Origin: Streptomyces cupreus
GTDB lineage: Bacteria > Actinomycetota > Actinomycetes > Streptomycetales > Streptomycetaceae
Length of the DNA stretch: 48,284 bases
Assembly (NCBI RefSeq): GCF_014257025.1
Contig: NZ_JACMSF010000060.1
Coordinates: 1 to 48,284, forward strand
Reading direction: 5' to 3'
Positions 14,857 through 25,486 of this stretch are shown in pieces. The position numbers and the translations under genes are program-made. How positions within the stretch are numbered: the stretch's first letter is position 1; every line of letters begins with the position of its first letter. The notes below the pieces were generated by a model. It saw nothing but the letters and a program-made list of their open reading frames with translations, was not told the DNA's origin and searched no databases.

Positions 14857-16029
14857 ATGTCCGTCAACAGGTCTGCCACTGCTCTCGTCGAGGCGCCGCG
14901 GGGACTCGCCGGTGTCGTCGTCACCGATACCGCCATCGGTGACGTCCGGGGGTTGGAGGGCTTCTACCACTACCGCCAGTACTCGGCCGTCGAACTCGCG
15001 CAGACCCGCGGCTTCGAGGACGTCTGGCATCTGCTGGTCCACGGCGAACTGCCGGACGCCGAACGGGCCGCGGCCTTCGCCGCCGAGACCGCGGCGCTAC
15101 GACGGCTGCCGGACGAGGTGTGCACGGTCCTGCCCGCCATCGCCAGGGCGAGCACGGGCGCGGGCGGTTCCGGCCCTCTGGCCGGCATGCGCACCGCGCT
15201 GTCGCTGCTCGGCGCGGTGCGGGGCTTCCGCCCGGTGTACGACATCGACGCGGACGAACGCCGCCGGGACACGCTCGCCGCGGCGGCCGCCGTACCGACG
15301 CTGCTGACGGCGCTGTACCGACTGGGCGAGGGGCTCGAGCCGGTCGAGCCGCGCGAGGACCTGTCGTACGCGGCGAACTACCTGTACATGCTGACGGGCT
15401 CGGAACCGGATCCGGTGCGGGCCAGGGCCGTCGAGCAATACTTGATCTCAACCATTGACCATGGATTCAATGCGTCAACCTTCACGGCACGGGTCATCAC
15501 CTCCACCGGAGCGGATGTGGCGGCCTGCCTGGTGGGAGCGGTCGGCGCGCTGTCCGGCCCCCGGCACGGCGGCGCCCCCAGCCGGGCGCTGGACACCCTG
15601 GACGCGATCGGCACGCCCGACCGCATCGACCCCTGGATCCGCGAACGCGTCCTCGCCGGCGACCGCATCATGGGCTTCGGCCACGCCGTCTACCGCACGG
15701 AGGACCCCCGCTCCCGCATGCTCCGCGAGATCGCCCAGCGCTTCGGCGGCCCCCGCGTCGACTTCGCGGTAGAGGTGGAGCGCCAGGTCGAGTCGATCCT
15801 CGCCGAACTGAAGCCCGGCCGCGAACTCCACACCAACGTCGAGTTCTACGCAGGCGTGGTCATGGAACTCTGCGGCCTGCCCCGCGAGATGTTCACTCCG
15901 ACCTTCGCGGCGGCCCGCGTGGTCGGCTGGAGCGCCAACATCCTGGAACAGGCGGAGGACCGAAAGATCATCCGCCCGACGGCACGGTATGTGGGGCCGG
16001 GGGCGCCGGTGGCGGTGCCGGCGGCGTGA
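14857..16029 (+). CDS. Citrate synthase / 2-methylcitrate synthase family enzyme
   Basis: This 390-residue protein covers the whole citrate synthase fold. His237 (GPRHGG) and His276 (GFGHAVYR) are in the catalytic positions. The usual third catalytic residue, Asp in NVDF, is Glu329 here (TNVEFYAG). The terminal RPTARYVGP motif is typical. The start is ATG at 14857 behind a very strong GGGAGGAA. Between the paired genes only this one lacks the DNA-binding domain. Codons 194-208 (15436-15480) are an abrupt run of rare, A/T-ending codons that covers the conserved DHGFNAST motif; see findings. Citrate versus 2-methylcitrate specificity cannot be settled from the sequence. Confidence 0.88.
   Translation: MSVNRSATALVEAPRGLAGVVVTDTAIGDVRGLEGFYHYRQYSAVELAQTRGFEDVWHLLVHGELPDAERAAAFAAETAALRRLPDEVCTVLPAIARASTGAGGSGPLAGMRTALSLLGAVRGFRPVYDIDADERRRDTLAAAAAVPTLLTALYRLGEGLEPVEPREDLSYAANYLYMLTGSEPDPVRARAVEQYLISTIDHGFNASTFTARVITSTGADVAACLVGAVGALSGPRHGGAPSRALDTLDAIGTPDRIDPWIRERVLAGDRIMGFGHAVYRTEDPRSRMLREIAQRFGGPRVDFAVEVERQVESILAELKPGRELHTNVEFYAGVVMELCGLPREMFTPTFAAARVVGWSANILEQAEDRKIIRPTARYVGPGAPVAVPAA
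15453..15472. repeat. Inverted repeat inside the citrate synthase gene
   Basis: CATTGA (15453-15458) and TCAATG (15467-15472) flank CCATGGAT within the rare-codon island. Both arms share the ATTGA core found in the palindrome upstream of the gene. Confidence 0.5.
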
Positions 16030-16057
16030 CGGGCGGGTCTGGTCCGCCGGGGCGGTG

Positions 16058-16819
16058 CTAGGCCCCAGCCCCCGCGCCCGATCCCGCCCCCGCCCCAGGC
16101 CCGGACGGATCGCCCCCGCCCGTCTCGGCGATGGCGCGCTCGAACAGGCGGAACATGCGCCCCTCGTCCGAATCGGGAGGCAGAGACGCCTTCAGGGAAC
16201 GCGAGGCGGCCCAGTACCTGCGGAATGCCGGACTTCGCACGATGTCCCGGGCCTCGCGCAGGAGATCGTCCTCCGACCGGTCCCCCCATTGGAAGGCAAG
16301 TAAGAGGTGGCTGTAGGTGAGATTCGCGTAGAGATGCTGCTTTATGACCGAATGTGGCTGACCTGGGAAGTCGTTCCACACCTCGGTCAGGGAGGGATCG
16401 TCCATCTGCATCTGAGTGAGCTGCACATGCAGACCCCGCAGATCCGCCGCGGCGCTCCGCCGCAGCTCCGAGCGTGAGGCGACCAACTCCTCACGCTGAA
16501 GGGCGAGTTCCCTGCGCTGAAGCTGGAGTTCACGCTGCTGGAAGAGCAGCGTGGTGACCAGCAAGAGCAGCGCGAGCCCGGAGAAGACGGCGCTCACCGC
16601 ACCGAAGTAGTCACCCAGGACGCTGCGTTCGCTTGCGGTCTGCCGGTCCCCGTTGACCCGCTCGACTCCGTCGATGAGCCATCCGCTGATCACGACGGAC
16701 GCGGCGCCCACTAGAGCCACTCCCGCTCCGGCCGTGGCCAGCCAAGCCACAGATCCTTGCCGCCGAACGCCACGTGGGTACCCCTGCCACGCCACCCTCC
16801 CCCGGATCGGCCCGGACAT
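16058..16819 (-). CDS. DUF6082-family membrane protein with a TTA codon
   Basis: This 253-residue protein has two transmembrane helices (about 24-50 and 72-92), then a coiled-coil-like stretch rich in Gln, Arg, Glu and Leu (about 93-122). The DUF6082 core is at about 126-235 (LHVQL...MDDPSL..., YANLTYSHLL, FRRYW, SLPPDSDEG). The tail is a Gly/Ala low-complexity segment. Codon 173 is TTA (16303-16301), so translation should need the bldA tRNA and be developmentally timed. No enzymatic motif is seen. A shorter, soluble paralogue lies at 17689-18195, and two paralogous small genes lie between them on the same strand. The function is unknown. The ATG at 16819 follows GGCAGG. Confidence 0.8.
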   Translation of the reverse strand: MSGPIRGRVAWQGYPRGVRRQGSVAWLATAGAGVALVGAASVVISGWLIDGVERVNGDRQTASERSVLGDYFGAVSAVFSGLALLLLVTTLLFQQRELQLQRRELALQREELVASRSELRRSAAADLRGLHVQLTQMQMDDPSLTEVWNDFPGQPHSVIKQHLYANLTYSHLLLAFQWGDRSEDDLLREARDIVRSPAFRRYWAASRSLKASLPPDSDEGRMFRLFERAIAETGGGDPSGPGAGAGSGAGAGA

Positions 16820-16907
16820 CCTGCCCCCGCCGTGCGAAGGGAAAACGCCGAACGGGGGTGGGAGCGAAGCGGGGCCTGCCGCAGCGACGCGACAGACCCC
16901 GGGAACC

Positions 16908-17171
16908 TCATGCGACCTTGTCGAGACCCGACAGGGCGCTCAGGAGGGTGTGACGAGGTATGACCACCAATGTCTTGCCCGAGGGCAGCCGTCGTTGGCT
17001 GATCACCGCCCGTTGGCTGAACATCGCCTTCGCAGGGTCTCCGATGATGGCGATGAGGCTCTCGTCGGACAGTTCGAAGACGGCGGGACATGTCCGCCCG
17101 GTGGTGCACCGCTCGCCCTCAGGAGTCGAGTCGATGCGCCGGACTATGTGGAGATGGCAGGAAGCTTCCAT
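16908..17171 (-). CDS. Small protein A, paralogue of the next gene, unknown function
   Basis: This protein has 87 residues. It shares with the neighbouring small protein the layout IVRR(I/L)...TP...G.TCP..FEL.D....(I/V)IG.D and, near the end, VV..R.TLL.A. It has two extra Cys residues (Cys5, Cys22) besides the shared Cys28. The start is ATG at 17171, with AGGA about 8 bases upstream. No membrane segment or enzymatic motif is seen. Its strand and the spacings (48 bases from the upstream small gene, 88 to the DUF6082 gene) are compatible with one operon. I recognise it only as a family of short streptomycete proteins found beside DUF6082 genes. Confidence 0.7.
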   Translation of the reverse strand: MEASCHLHIVRRIDSTPEGERCTTGRTCPAVFELSDESLIAIIGDPAKAMFSQRAVISQRRLPSGKTLVVIPRHTLLSALSGLDKVA

Positions 17172-17219
17172 GGTGGACGTCCTGGGGAGTGATGGCGTGG
17201 GGGCAGATCGGGCGTGGGC

Positions 17220-17456
17220 TCAGGAATCTGGGATGTCCCGCTTCGCGCGAAGGAGCGTCTCGCGAGTGACCACCACGATCCGCTCGTACTCGGCGCGTCC
17301 TGCGTCCGGCGGGAGCTTCCCGTCGAGTTCCTCGGTGACATCCGTTCCGATGACGGCGAAGTCACCGTCCTCCAACTCGAAGATGTCCGGGCAGGTCTGG
17401 CCGGACGCGCTTCCGCGCTCGCGAGGGGTCGCACCGAGTCGGCGCACGATCTTCAC
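17220..17456 (-). CDS. Small protein B, paralogue of the previous gene, unknown function
   Basis: This 78-residue acidic protein begins MKIVRRLGATP. The core is TCPDIFELEDGDFAVIGTD, then a variable linker and IVVVTRETLLRAKRDIP. One conserved Cys (Cys23) precedes the Pro. The predicted fold is short beta strands ending in a helix. The start is GTG at 17456, with GAAGGCGG about 10 bases upstream. The 232-base interval upstream (17457-17688) contains no gene I can support and may hold its promoter. The family is present in two copies here, which suggests specialised partners for the two DUF6082 proteins. Confidence 0.72.
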   Translation of the reverse strand: MKIVRRLGATPRERGSASGQTCPDIFELEDGDFAVIGTDVTEELDGKLPPDAGRAEYERIVVVTRETLLRAKRDIPDS

Positions 17457-17688
17457 AGGGGGATACCGCCTTCATGGCTCTGAATGATGGGGTGCCCTCC
17501 GAGCCTGGCCTGACTGTCTGGGTGTGCCGACAGGGCGATCTCTCTCCGAGCGCGCTGGTGTCCGTCGGAGCGCCCGGAGAGGGGCAGGGCACAAGATAGC
17601 GACTCTGGTGCGCCGGTGGCTGGAGATATGACCGGGCGTGTGAGTGAAGTCGTTCAATCCGTACTTGACCGACCGGGCGCCGCGATCG

Positions 17689-18195
17689 CTACGACGGCTC
17701 GTCCGGCGGATCGCCGACCACCCACCACTCGTCGCTGTCCGATTCGGCGAGTTCCTGGATCAGGTCGTCCATCATCTGCCCCAGGGCGAACTCCTCCGAG
17801 CTGCTGGGCAGGCTCTTGCGGTGATGCCGGGTCGCCTCCCAGTACTCGCGGAACACCGGATTCTGGCACATGACCCGCAGATGACCATGCAGTTCGGCCA
17901 GGGTGACGGCGCCGATGCGGTGGAAGAACAGCGCGTTGACGTACAGGGCGTTCGCGAAGAGGAACTGGCGCTGCTTGTCCAGCGGGATGTCGGCTTCGTA
18001 GGTGTCGAGGACCGCGGCCAGCGCCGGATCGTCCATGGCCTTGCACAGCAGGTCGAAGTGGAGCCGGTGCTGTTCGATGAGGGCAGCTCGCCTGCGGTGG
18101 TGCGAACCGGTCGTAGAGATGAAACGGGTCACTGCCGTGACCCGTGCCTTGACCAATGCGCCGAGCGAGCGCATCCCAGAAATCTGTGTGGCCAT
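17689..18195 (-). CDS. DUF6082-family protein, soluble form
   Basis: This 168-residue protein has the DUF6082 core at about 45-155: LHFDLLCKAMDDPALAAVLDTY, FLFANALYVNALFFHRIG, PVFREYWEATR and SLPSSSEEF. It aligns over its length with residues 126-235 of the membrane form at 16058-16819 but lacks transmembrane helices. The N terminus is basic. The acidic C terminus includes SDSDEWWVVGD. The ATG at 18195 follows GGGGG. It is the upstream member of the four-gene module. The function is unknown. Confidence 0.78.
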   Translation of the reverse strand: MATQISGMRSLGALVKARVTAVTRFISTTGSHHRRRAALIEQHRLHFDLLCKAMDDPALAAVLDTYEADIPLDKQRQFLFANALYVNALFFHRIGAVTLAELHGHLRVMCQNPVFREYWEATRHHRKSLPSSSEEFALGQMMDDLIQELAESDSDEWWVVGDPPDEPS

Positions 18196-18515
18196 GTCAA
18201 CCCCCGAATCAGGCGGCCGTCCGCCGGTCGTCGGGGTGCGGGTCGACTGAAGGGGACCGGCGAGCGGTGGGCGGCGCTTGCCGTCTCCCAGGGTGCCGAG
18301 CGGCTCTGATCGGCAGGGAGGCGGAGAGGAGGCGCACGGAGGGAAGCGAGGGTCGCACAGTCCGGCGCCATGCCCAACGTCTGCCCCGCAAGTGCTGCTA
18401 ACAATCGTTCACTTCGCGCGGTTTCTTTCGGCTCGTATCCTGGACCGGCATTCATTCTTCGTACGGATGCCGGACCGCGAGCCGGTGTACGTGTAGGTGT
18501 GAGAGAGGTCGCTCG
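18196..18515. other. Divergent region between the DUF6082 module and the COG0523 gene
   Basis: These 320 bases hold no convincing gene. The part near 18400-18450 is AT-richer (TAACAATCGTT at 18399) and may hold promoters for the COG0523 gene. I looked for a Zur-type box there because COG0523 genes are often zinc-regulated, and found none that fits. Confidence 0.4.
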
Positions 18516-19561
18516 TTGGTCCCGAGCCGCACGGCGCAGCAGATCCCCGTCGTCGTTCTCGCCGGTTTCCTCGGCTCCGGCAAGACCACGCTCCTCAACC
18601 ATCTCCTCCACCGCAGCGGAGGCAGTCGTATCGGAGCGATCGTCAACGACTTCGGGGCCATCGAGATCGACGCCATGGCCGTGGCCGGCGCGCTCGGCGA
18701 CTCGACCGTCTCCCTCGGCAACGGCTGTCTGTGCTGCGCCGTCGACGCCAGTGAGCTCGACCTCTACCTGGAGCGCCTCGCCGCCCCCTCCGCCGGCATC
18801 GACGTCATCGTCATCGAGGCCAGCGGTCTCGCCGAGCCGCAGGAACTGGTCCGCATGGTGCTCGCCAGCGAGCATCCGGGGATCGTCTACGGCGGTCTCG
18901 TCGAGGTCGTCGACGCCGCCGAGTTCGACGACACCCGCGCCAAGCACCCCGAGATCGACCGCCATCTCGCCCTTGCCGACCTCGTCGTCGTCAACAAGAT
19001 CGACAGGGTCGCGGAGGCGGAGCGCGTCCTCGCACTCGTCCGTGGGCTTGCCCCTCGCGCCGCCGTCGTCCCCGCCGCCTACGGCCGTATCGACCCCGAG
19101 TTCCTCTTCGACTGCCGGCCCGGCGAGGAGCGCGTCGGGCAGTTGTCCTTCGACGACCTTCATGAGCACGGTGACCGTGACGGCCATCTGCACACCGGGT
19201 ACGACAGTGTCTCGTTCGTCTCCGGGCAGCCCCTCGATCCGCGCTCGCTCATGGGGTTCCTCGACAGCCGTCCCGAAGGGCTCTACCGGATCAAGGGGTA
19301 CGTCGACTTCGGCCCGCACGACACCCTGAACCGGTACTCCGTGCACGCCGTCGGGCGCTTCCTTCGCTTCTACCCCGAGCCCTGGGCGCCCTCCGGCGAC
19401 CGGCTCACCCAGCTCGTCCTCATCGGTTCCGGCATCGACGCGCCCGCCCTCGCCGAGGAACTCGACGCGTGCAAGAGCGACGCCCCACACGCCGACGAAC
19501 ACGGTATGTGGGGCGTTCTGCGCTACGTACGGGGGTCGGAGGACGAGCCCGTCCAGGAGCC

Positions 19562-19565
<4 letters not shown>
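18516..19565 (+). CDS. COG0523/CobW-family metal-handling GTPase
   Basis: This 349-residue G3E GTPase has Walker A GFLGSGKTT (17-25), the metal motif GCLCC (Cys71, Cys73, Cys74), base-specificity motif NKID (160-163) and a His/Asp-rich loop HEHGDRDGHLH (216-226). The CobW C-terminal domain carries RIKGYVDF. Members deliver zinc, cobalt or other metals to target proteins. The start is TTG at 18516, 6 bases after GAGAGAGG; no ATG or GTG fits as well without removing the P-loop strand. Its stop shares the bases CTAG with the convergent parC stop. Which metal it handles cannot be read; absence of a visible Zur box leaves this open. Confidence 0.88.
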
Positions 19566-22018
<2,453 letters not shown>

Positions 22019-22319
22019 CGCTGCCAAGGCTCCTTTTTCTGTGCGCTCACCTACGGGGCGCTCATGCTGACGCGTGAACTGGATCTGATGCGGACCATTG
22101 TGGACCGCGGCACTGACAACCCGGACCAGGACCCGGCGTCCGCCGTCCGGTCCGGCGCGGAGGGGGACCTCCGCTCACGGCTGCCCGCAGGCTACGCGAT
22201 CCGCTGTCGGCGTATGTCGTCCGGGAACTTCGCCGAGGCCGCGCACGCTTGCATACAGTGGCAGGACCGGCAGGAAAACCGCGGTTTCGACGACCGCGTC
22301 CGCGATCGGAAGGACGTAC
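22019..22319. other. Divergent region between parC and the M16 peptidase operon
   Basis: These 301 bases are between divergent genes. Frames through it are open but read as Arg/Thr-rich nonsense, so I call no gene. TACAGT at 22254-22259 could be a -10 for the peptidase operon; no matching -35 was found. Confidence 0.4.
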
Positions 22320-23711
22320 ATGCCCATGGGTCACACGGCCACAGCCCAGGCAGGCTCCGGCGGCCTGACAGCGACCGAGCACCGCCTGGCCAACGGCCTG
22401 CGCGTGGTGCTCTCCGAGGACCACCTGACCCCGGTCGCGGCGGTGTGCCTCTGGTACGACGTCGGCTCGCGCCACGAGGTCAAGGGGCGTACCGGTCTGG
22501 CTCACCTTTTCGAGCACTTGATGTTCCAGGGCTCCGCCCAGGTCAAGGGCAACGGTCACTTCGAGCTGGTGCAGGGCGCGGGAGGCTCGCTGAACGGCAC
22601 CACCAGCTTCGAGCGCACCAACTACTTCGAGACCATGCCCACCCACCAGCTGGAGCTGGCGCTGTGGCTGGAGGCGGACCGCATGGGTTCGCTGCTGGCC
22701 GCACTGGACGACGAGTCGATGGAGAACCAGCGGGACGTCGTGAAGAACGAGCGCCGCCAGCGCTACGACAATGTCCCCTACGGCACGGCCTTCGAGAAGC
22801 TGACCGCCCTCGCCTATCCGGAGGGCCACCCCTACCACCACACGCCGATCGGCTCGATGGCCGACCTGGACGCGGCGACGCTGGAGGACGCGCGCGCGTT
22901 CTTCCGTACGTATTACGCGCCCAACAACGCCGTGCTGTCGATCGTCGGCGACATCGACCCGGAGCAGACGCTCGCCTGGGTCGAGAAGTACTTCGGCTCC
23001 ATCGCCTCCCACGACGGCAAGCCCGCCCCGCGCGACGGCTCGCTGCCGGAGATCATCGGCGAGCAGCTGCGCGAGGTCGTCTTCGAGGAGGTTCCCGCGC
23101 GGGCGTTGATGGCCGCCTACCGCCTCCCGAACGACGGCACACGCGCGTGCGACGCCGCCGACCTGGCCCTGACCGTCCTCGGCGGCGGCGAGTCCTCCCG
23201 TCTCTACAACCGTCTCGTACGCCGCGACCGTACGGCCGTCGCCGCCGGTTTCGGCCTGCTGCGGCTCGCCGGAGCGCCCTCCCTGGGCTGGCTGGACGTG
23301 AAGACCTCCGGTGACGTGGAGGTCCCGGTCATCGAGGCCGCGATCGACGAGGAGCTCGCCCGGTTCGCCGCGGAGGGTCCCACGGCCGAGGAAATGGAGC
23401 GCGCCCAGGCCCAGTTGGAGCGCGAGTGGCTGGACCGGCTCGGCACGGTCGCGGGCCGCGCCGATGAACTGTGCCGCTACGCCGTCCTGTTCGGCGACCC
23501 GCAGCTCGCCCTCACCGCCGTCGGGCGCGTGCTGGAGGTGACCGCCGAGGAGGTCCAGGAGGTCGCCAAGGCCCGCTTGCGCCCCGACAACCGCGCGGTG
23601 CTCGTCTACGAGCCGACCGTCCCCACCGAGACCGTCGAGGAACCCACCGAAGACCTGGAGTCCGCGGCCACCGTGGAAGCAAGCGACGAGAACGAGGAGA
23701 CGGCCAAGTGA
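22320..23711 (+). CDS. M16-family zinc metallopeptidase, catalytic subunit
   Basis: This 463-residue pitrilysin-type peptidase has zinc motif HxxEH at His62, Glu65 and His66 (HLFEH), and the distal ligand Glu144 in VKNERRQRYD. The second half is the inactive M16 C domain. The start is ATG at 22320, after GGAAGGACG; a second ATG lies two codons on. A frame open to 22098 is rejected because the extra residues are compositionally random. The stop overlaps the next GTG, so it is co-translated with a non-catalytic partner, as in bacterial M16B heterodimers. No signal peptide is present, so the enzyme is probably cytoplasmic, degrading peptides or processing peptide precursors. Confidence 0.92.
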   Translation: MPMGHTATAQAGSGGLTATEHRLANGLRVVLSEDHLTPVAAVCLWYDVGSRHEVKGRTGLAHLFEHLMFQGSAQVKGNGHFELVQGAGGSLNGTTSFERTNYFETMPTHQLELALWLEADRMGSLLAALDDESMENQRDVVKNERRQRYDNVPYGTAFEKLTALAYPEGHPYHHTPIGSMADLDAATLEDARAFFRTYYAPNNAVLSIVGDIDPEQTLAWVEKYFGSIASHDGKPAPRDGSLPEIIGEQLREVVFEEVPARALMAAYRLPNDGTRACDAADLALTVLGGGESSRLYNRLVRRDRTAVAAGFGLLRLAGAPSLGWLDVKTSGDVEVPVIEAAIDEELARFAAEGPTAEEMERAQAQLEREWLDRLGTVAGRADELCRYAVLFGDPQLALTAVGRVLEVTAEEVQEVAKARLRPDNRAVLVYEPTVPTETVEEPTEDLESAATVEASDENEETAK

Positions 23712-25096
23712 CCGAGCTCGCCACGATGGAGTTCCACCCCCAGCCCCAGGCGGGCGAGCCGAAGGTCTGGGCCTTCCCGGCGCCCACGCGCGGGACCCTC
23801 GACAACGGCCTGACCCTCCTGCGCTGCCACCGCCCCGGCCAGCAGGTCGTCGCCGTCGAGATCCTCCTGGACGCGCCTCTGGAGGCCGAGCCGGCCGGCC
23901 TGGACGGCGTCGCCACGATCATGGCCCGGGCCTTCTCCGAGGGCACCGACAAGCACACCGCCGAGGAGTTCGCCGCCGAGCTGGAGCGCTGCGGCGCCAC
24001 CCTCGACTCGCACGCCGACCACCCCGGCGTCCGGCTCTCCCTCGAAGTGCCGGTCTCCCGCCTGTCCAAGGCGCTCGGTCTGCTCGCCGACGCCCTCAGG
24101 GCGCCCGCGTTCGCCGACAGCGAGGTCGAACGGCTGGTCCGCAACCGCCTGGACGAGATCCCGCACGAGCTGGCCAACCCCTCCCGGCGCGCCGCCAAGG
24201 AACTGTCCAAGCAGCTCTTCCCGGCGACCGCGCGCATGTCGCGCCCGCGTCAGGGCACCGAGGAGACCGTCGCGGCCATCGACTCCGCGGCCGTACGCGC
24301 CTTCTACGAGCGGCATGTGCGCCCCGCCACGGCCACCGCCGTGGTCGTCGGCGACCTCACCGGCACCGATCTCGACGCGCTCCTCGCCGACACCCTCGGC
24401 TCCTGGACCGGCTCCGTCGCCGAGCCGCGGCCCGTGCCCCCGGTCACCGCCGACGACACCGGCCGCGTCGTCATCGTGGACCGCCCCGGAGCCGTCCAGA
24501 CCCAGCTGCTGATCGGCCGCGCCGGACCCGACCGGCACGACCGGGTGTGGCCCGCGCAGGTCCTCGGCACGTACTGCCTCGGCGGCACCCTCACCTCCCG
24601 CCTGGACCGCGTCCTGCGCGAGGAGAAGGGCTACACCTACGGCGTGCGCTCCTTCGGGCAGGTCCTGCGCTCCGCCCCCGATGGCACCGGTGCCTCGATG
24701 CTCGCGATCAGCGGCTCCGTCGACACCCCCAACACCGGCCCCGCCCTCAAGGACCTGTGGACGGTGCTGCGCACCCTCGCCGAGGGCGGGCTCACCGACG
24801 TCGAGCGGGACGTCGCCGTACAGAACCTCGTCGGCGTGGCGCCGCTGAAGTACGAGACGGCCGCCGCCGTGGCGAGCACCCTGGCCGACCAGGTCGAGCA
24901 GCACCTGCCCGACGACTATCAGGCCACGCTCTACCGCCAGCTCGCCGCGACCGGCACCGTGGAGGCCACCGCGGCCGTCGTGAGTGCCTTCCCGGTGGAC
25001 CGGCTGGTGACCGTTCTGGTCGGTGACGCGGCGCAGATCAAGGAGGCTGTCGAGGCCCTCGCCATCGGCGAAGTCACCGTCGTGACGGCCGAGTAG
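23708..25096 (+). CDS. M16-family peptidase homologue, non-catalytic subunit
   Basis: This 462-residue protein has the two M16 domains but no HxxEH: the corresponding segment reads LDGVATIMARAFSEGT. It keeps the R/Y substrate-binding pair of the partner subunit (CLGGTLTSRLDRVLREEKGYTYGV near 300-322, quoted in part). Such subunits complete the chamber of the active subunit encoded just upstream. The GTG start overlaps the previous stop by four bases (GTGA). A strong terminator follows, so the operon has two genes. Confidence 0.9.
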   Translation: MTELATMEFHPQPQAGEPKVWAFPAPTRGTLDNGLTLLRCHRPGQQVVAVEILLDAPLEAEPAGLDGVATIMARAFSEGTDKHTAEEFAAELERCGATLDSHADHPGVRLSLEVPVSRLSKALGLLADALRAPAFADSEVERLVRNRLDEIPHELANPSRRAAKELSKQLFPATARMSRPRQGTEETVAAIDSAAVRAFYERHVRPATATAVVVGDLTGTDLDALLADTLGSWTGSVAEPRPVPPVTADDTGRVVIVDRPGAVQTQLLIGRAGPDRHDRVWPAQVLGTYCLGGTLTSRLDRVLREEKGYTYGVRSFGQVLRSAPDGTGASMLAISGSVDTPNTGPALKDLWTVLRTLAEGGLTDVERDVAVQNLVGVAPLKYETAAAVASTLADQVEQHLPDDYQATLYRQLAATGTVEATAAVVSAFPVDRLVTVLVGDAAQIKEAVEALAIGEVTVVTAE

Positions 25097-25134
25097 ACAC
25101 ACCCTCGGACGTGAACACGCGACCACGCGCGTGT

Positions 25135-25168
25135 GGGGCCCTGGTGACGGAAGCGTCACCAGGGCCCC
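25135..25168 (+). terminator. Terminator of the M16 operon
   Basis: There is a perfect 14-bp stem, GGGGCCCTGGTGAC (25135-25148) with 25155-25168 and loop GGAAGC, followed by CTTAT. Confidence 0.9.
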
Positions 25169-25311
25169 CTTATGTCCGAATTGAGGGAGAGGTTGCCTGT
25201 CTGACCTGTGGCATGCGCTACAAAAGCCCTGATCCGTTTGGGGATTGAAAGTTGCCCCGTTTAGCGTCGTCCGGGCTGTCCGTCAGGCAGTGCGCCGCAT
25301 CCGCGGCACCG

Positions 25312-25472
25312 GACAGTCATCGCCGAGTCCCCGTACGGCGCGAGCCAGGGGAGCCGGGGACCCACCGCAGTCCCTGGGGTGAATCGGACGCCCGCGCGTG
25401 AGCGAGGGGGTCCGTAGGAGACCTTCCTGCTCCGAACCCGTCAGCTAACCCGGTAGGCGAGAGGGAAGGAAA
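25312..25472 (+). ncRNA. c-di-AMP riboswitch (ydaO/yuaA class)
   Basis: The leader of the M23 peptidase gene carries the conserved blocks of the ydaO motif in order: CGCCGAGTCC (25321), CGGGGACCCA (25354), CTGGGGTGAATC (25374), a variable stem, CCGAACCCGTCAGCTAACC (25432), GGTAGGCGAGAGG (25452) and the terminal AAGGAAAGGA that is also the ribosome-binding site. In streptomycetes this class controls resuscitation factors and cell-wall hydrolases and is turned off by c-di-AMP. The boundaries are approximate. The preceding 25185-25311 probably holds the promoter; TAGCGT at 25262 is a possible -10. Confidence 0.85.
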
Positions 25473-25486
25473 GGACCAGCCACTAC

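Noticed and set aside
18395..18415. TAACAATCGTTCA considered as a Zur box before the COG0523 gene
   Set aside because: The arms do not match the Streptomyces Zur consensus at the right spacing.
25245..25267. TTGAAAGTT-N8-TAGCGT as a further PafBC-type promoter before the riboswitch
   Set aside because: It lacks the GTC core; only the spacing fits.
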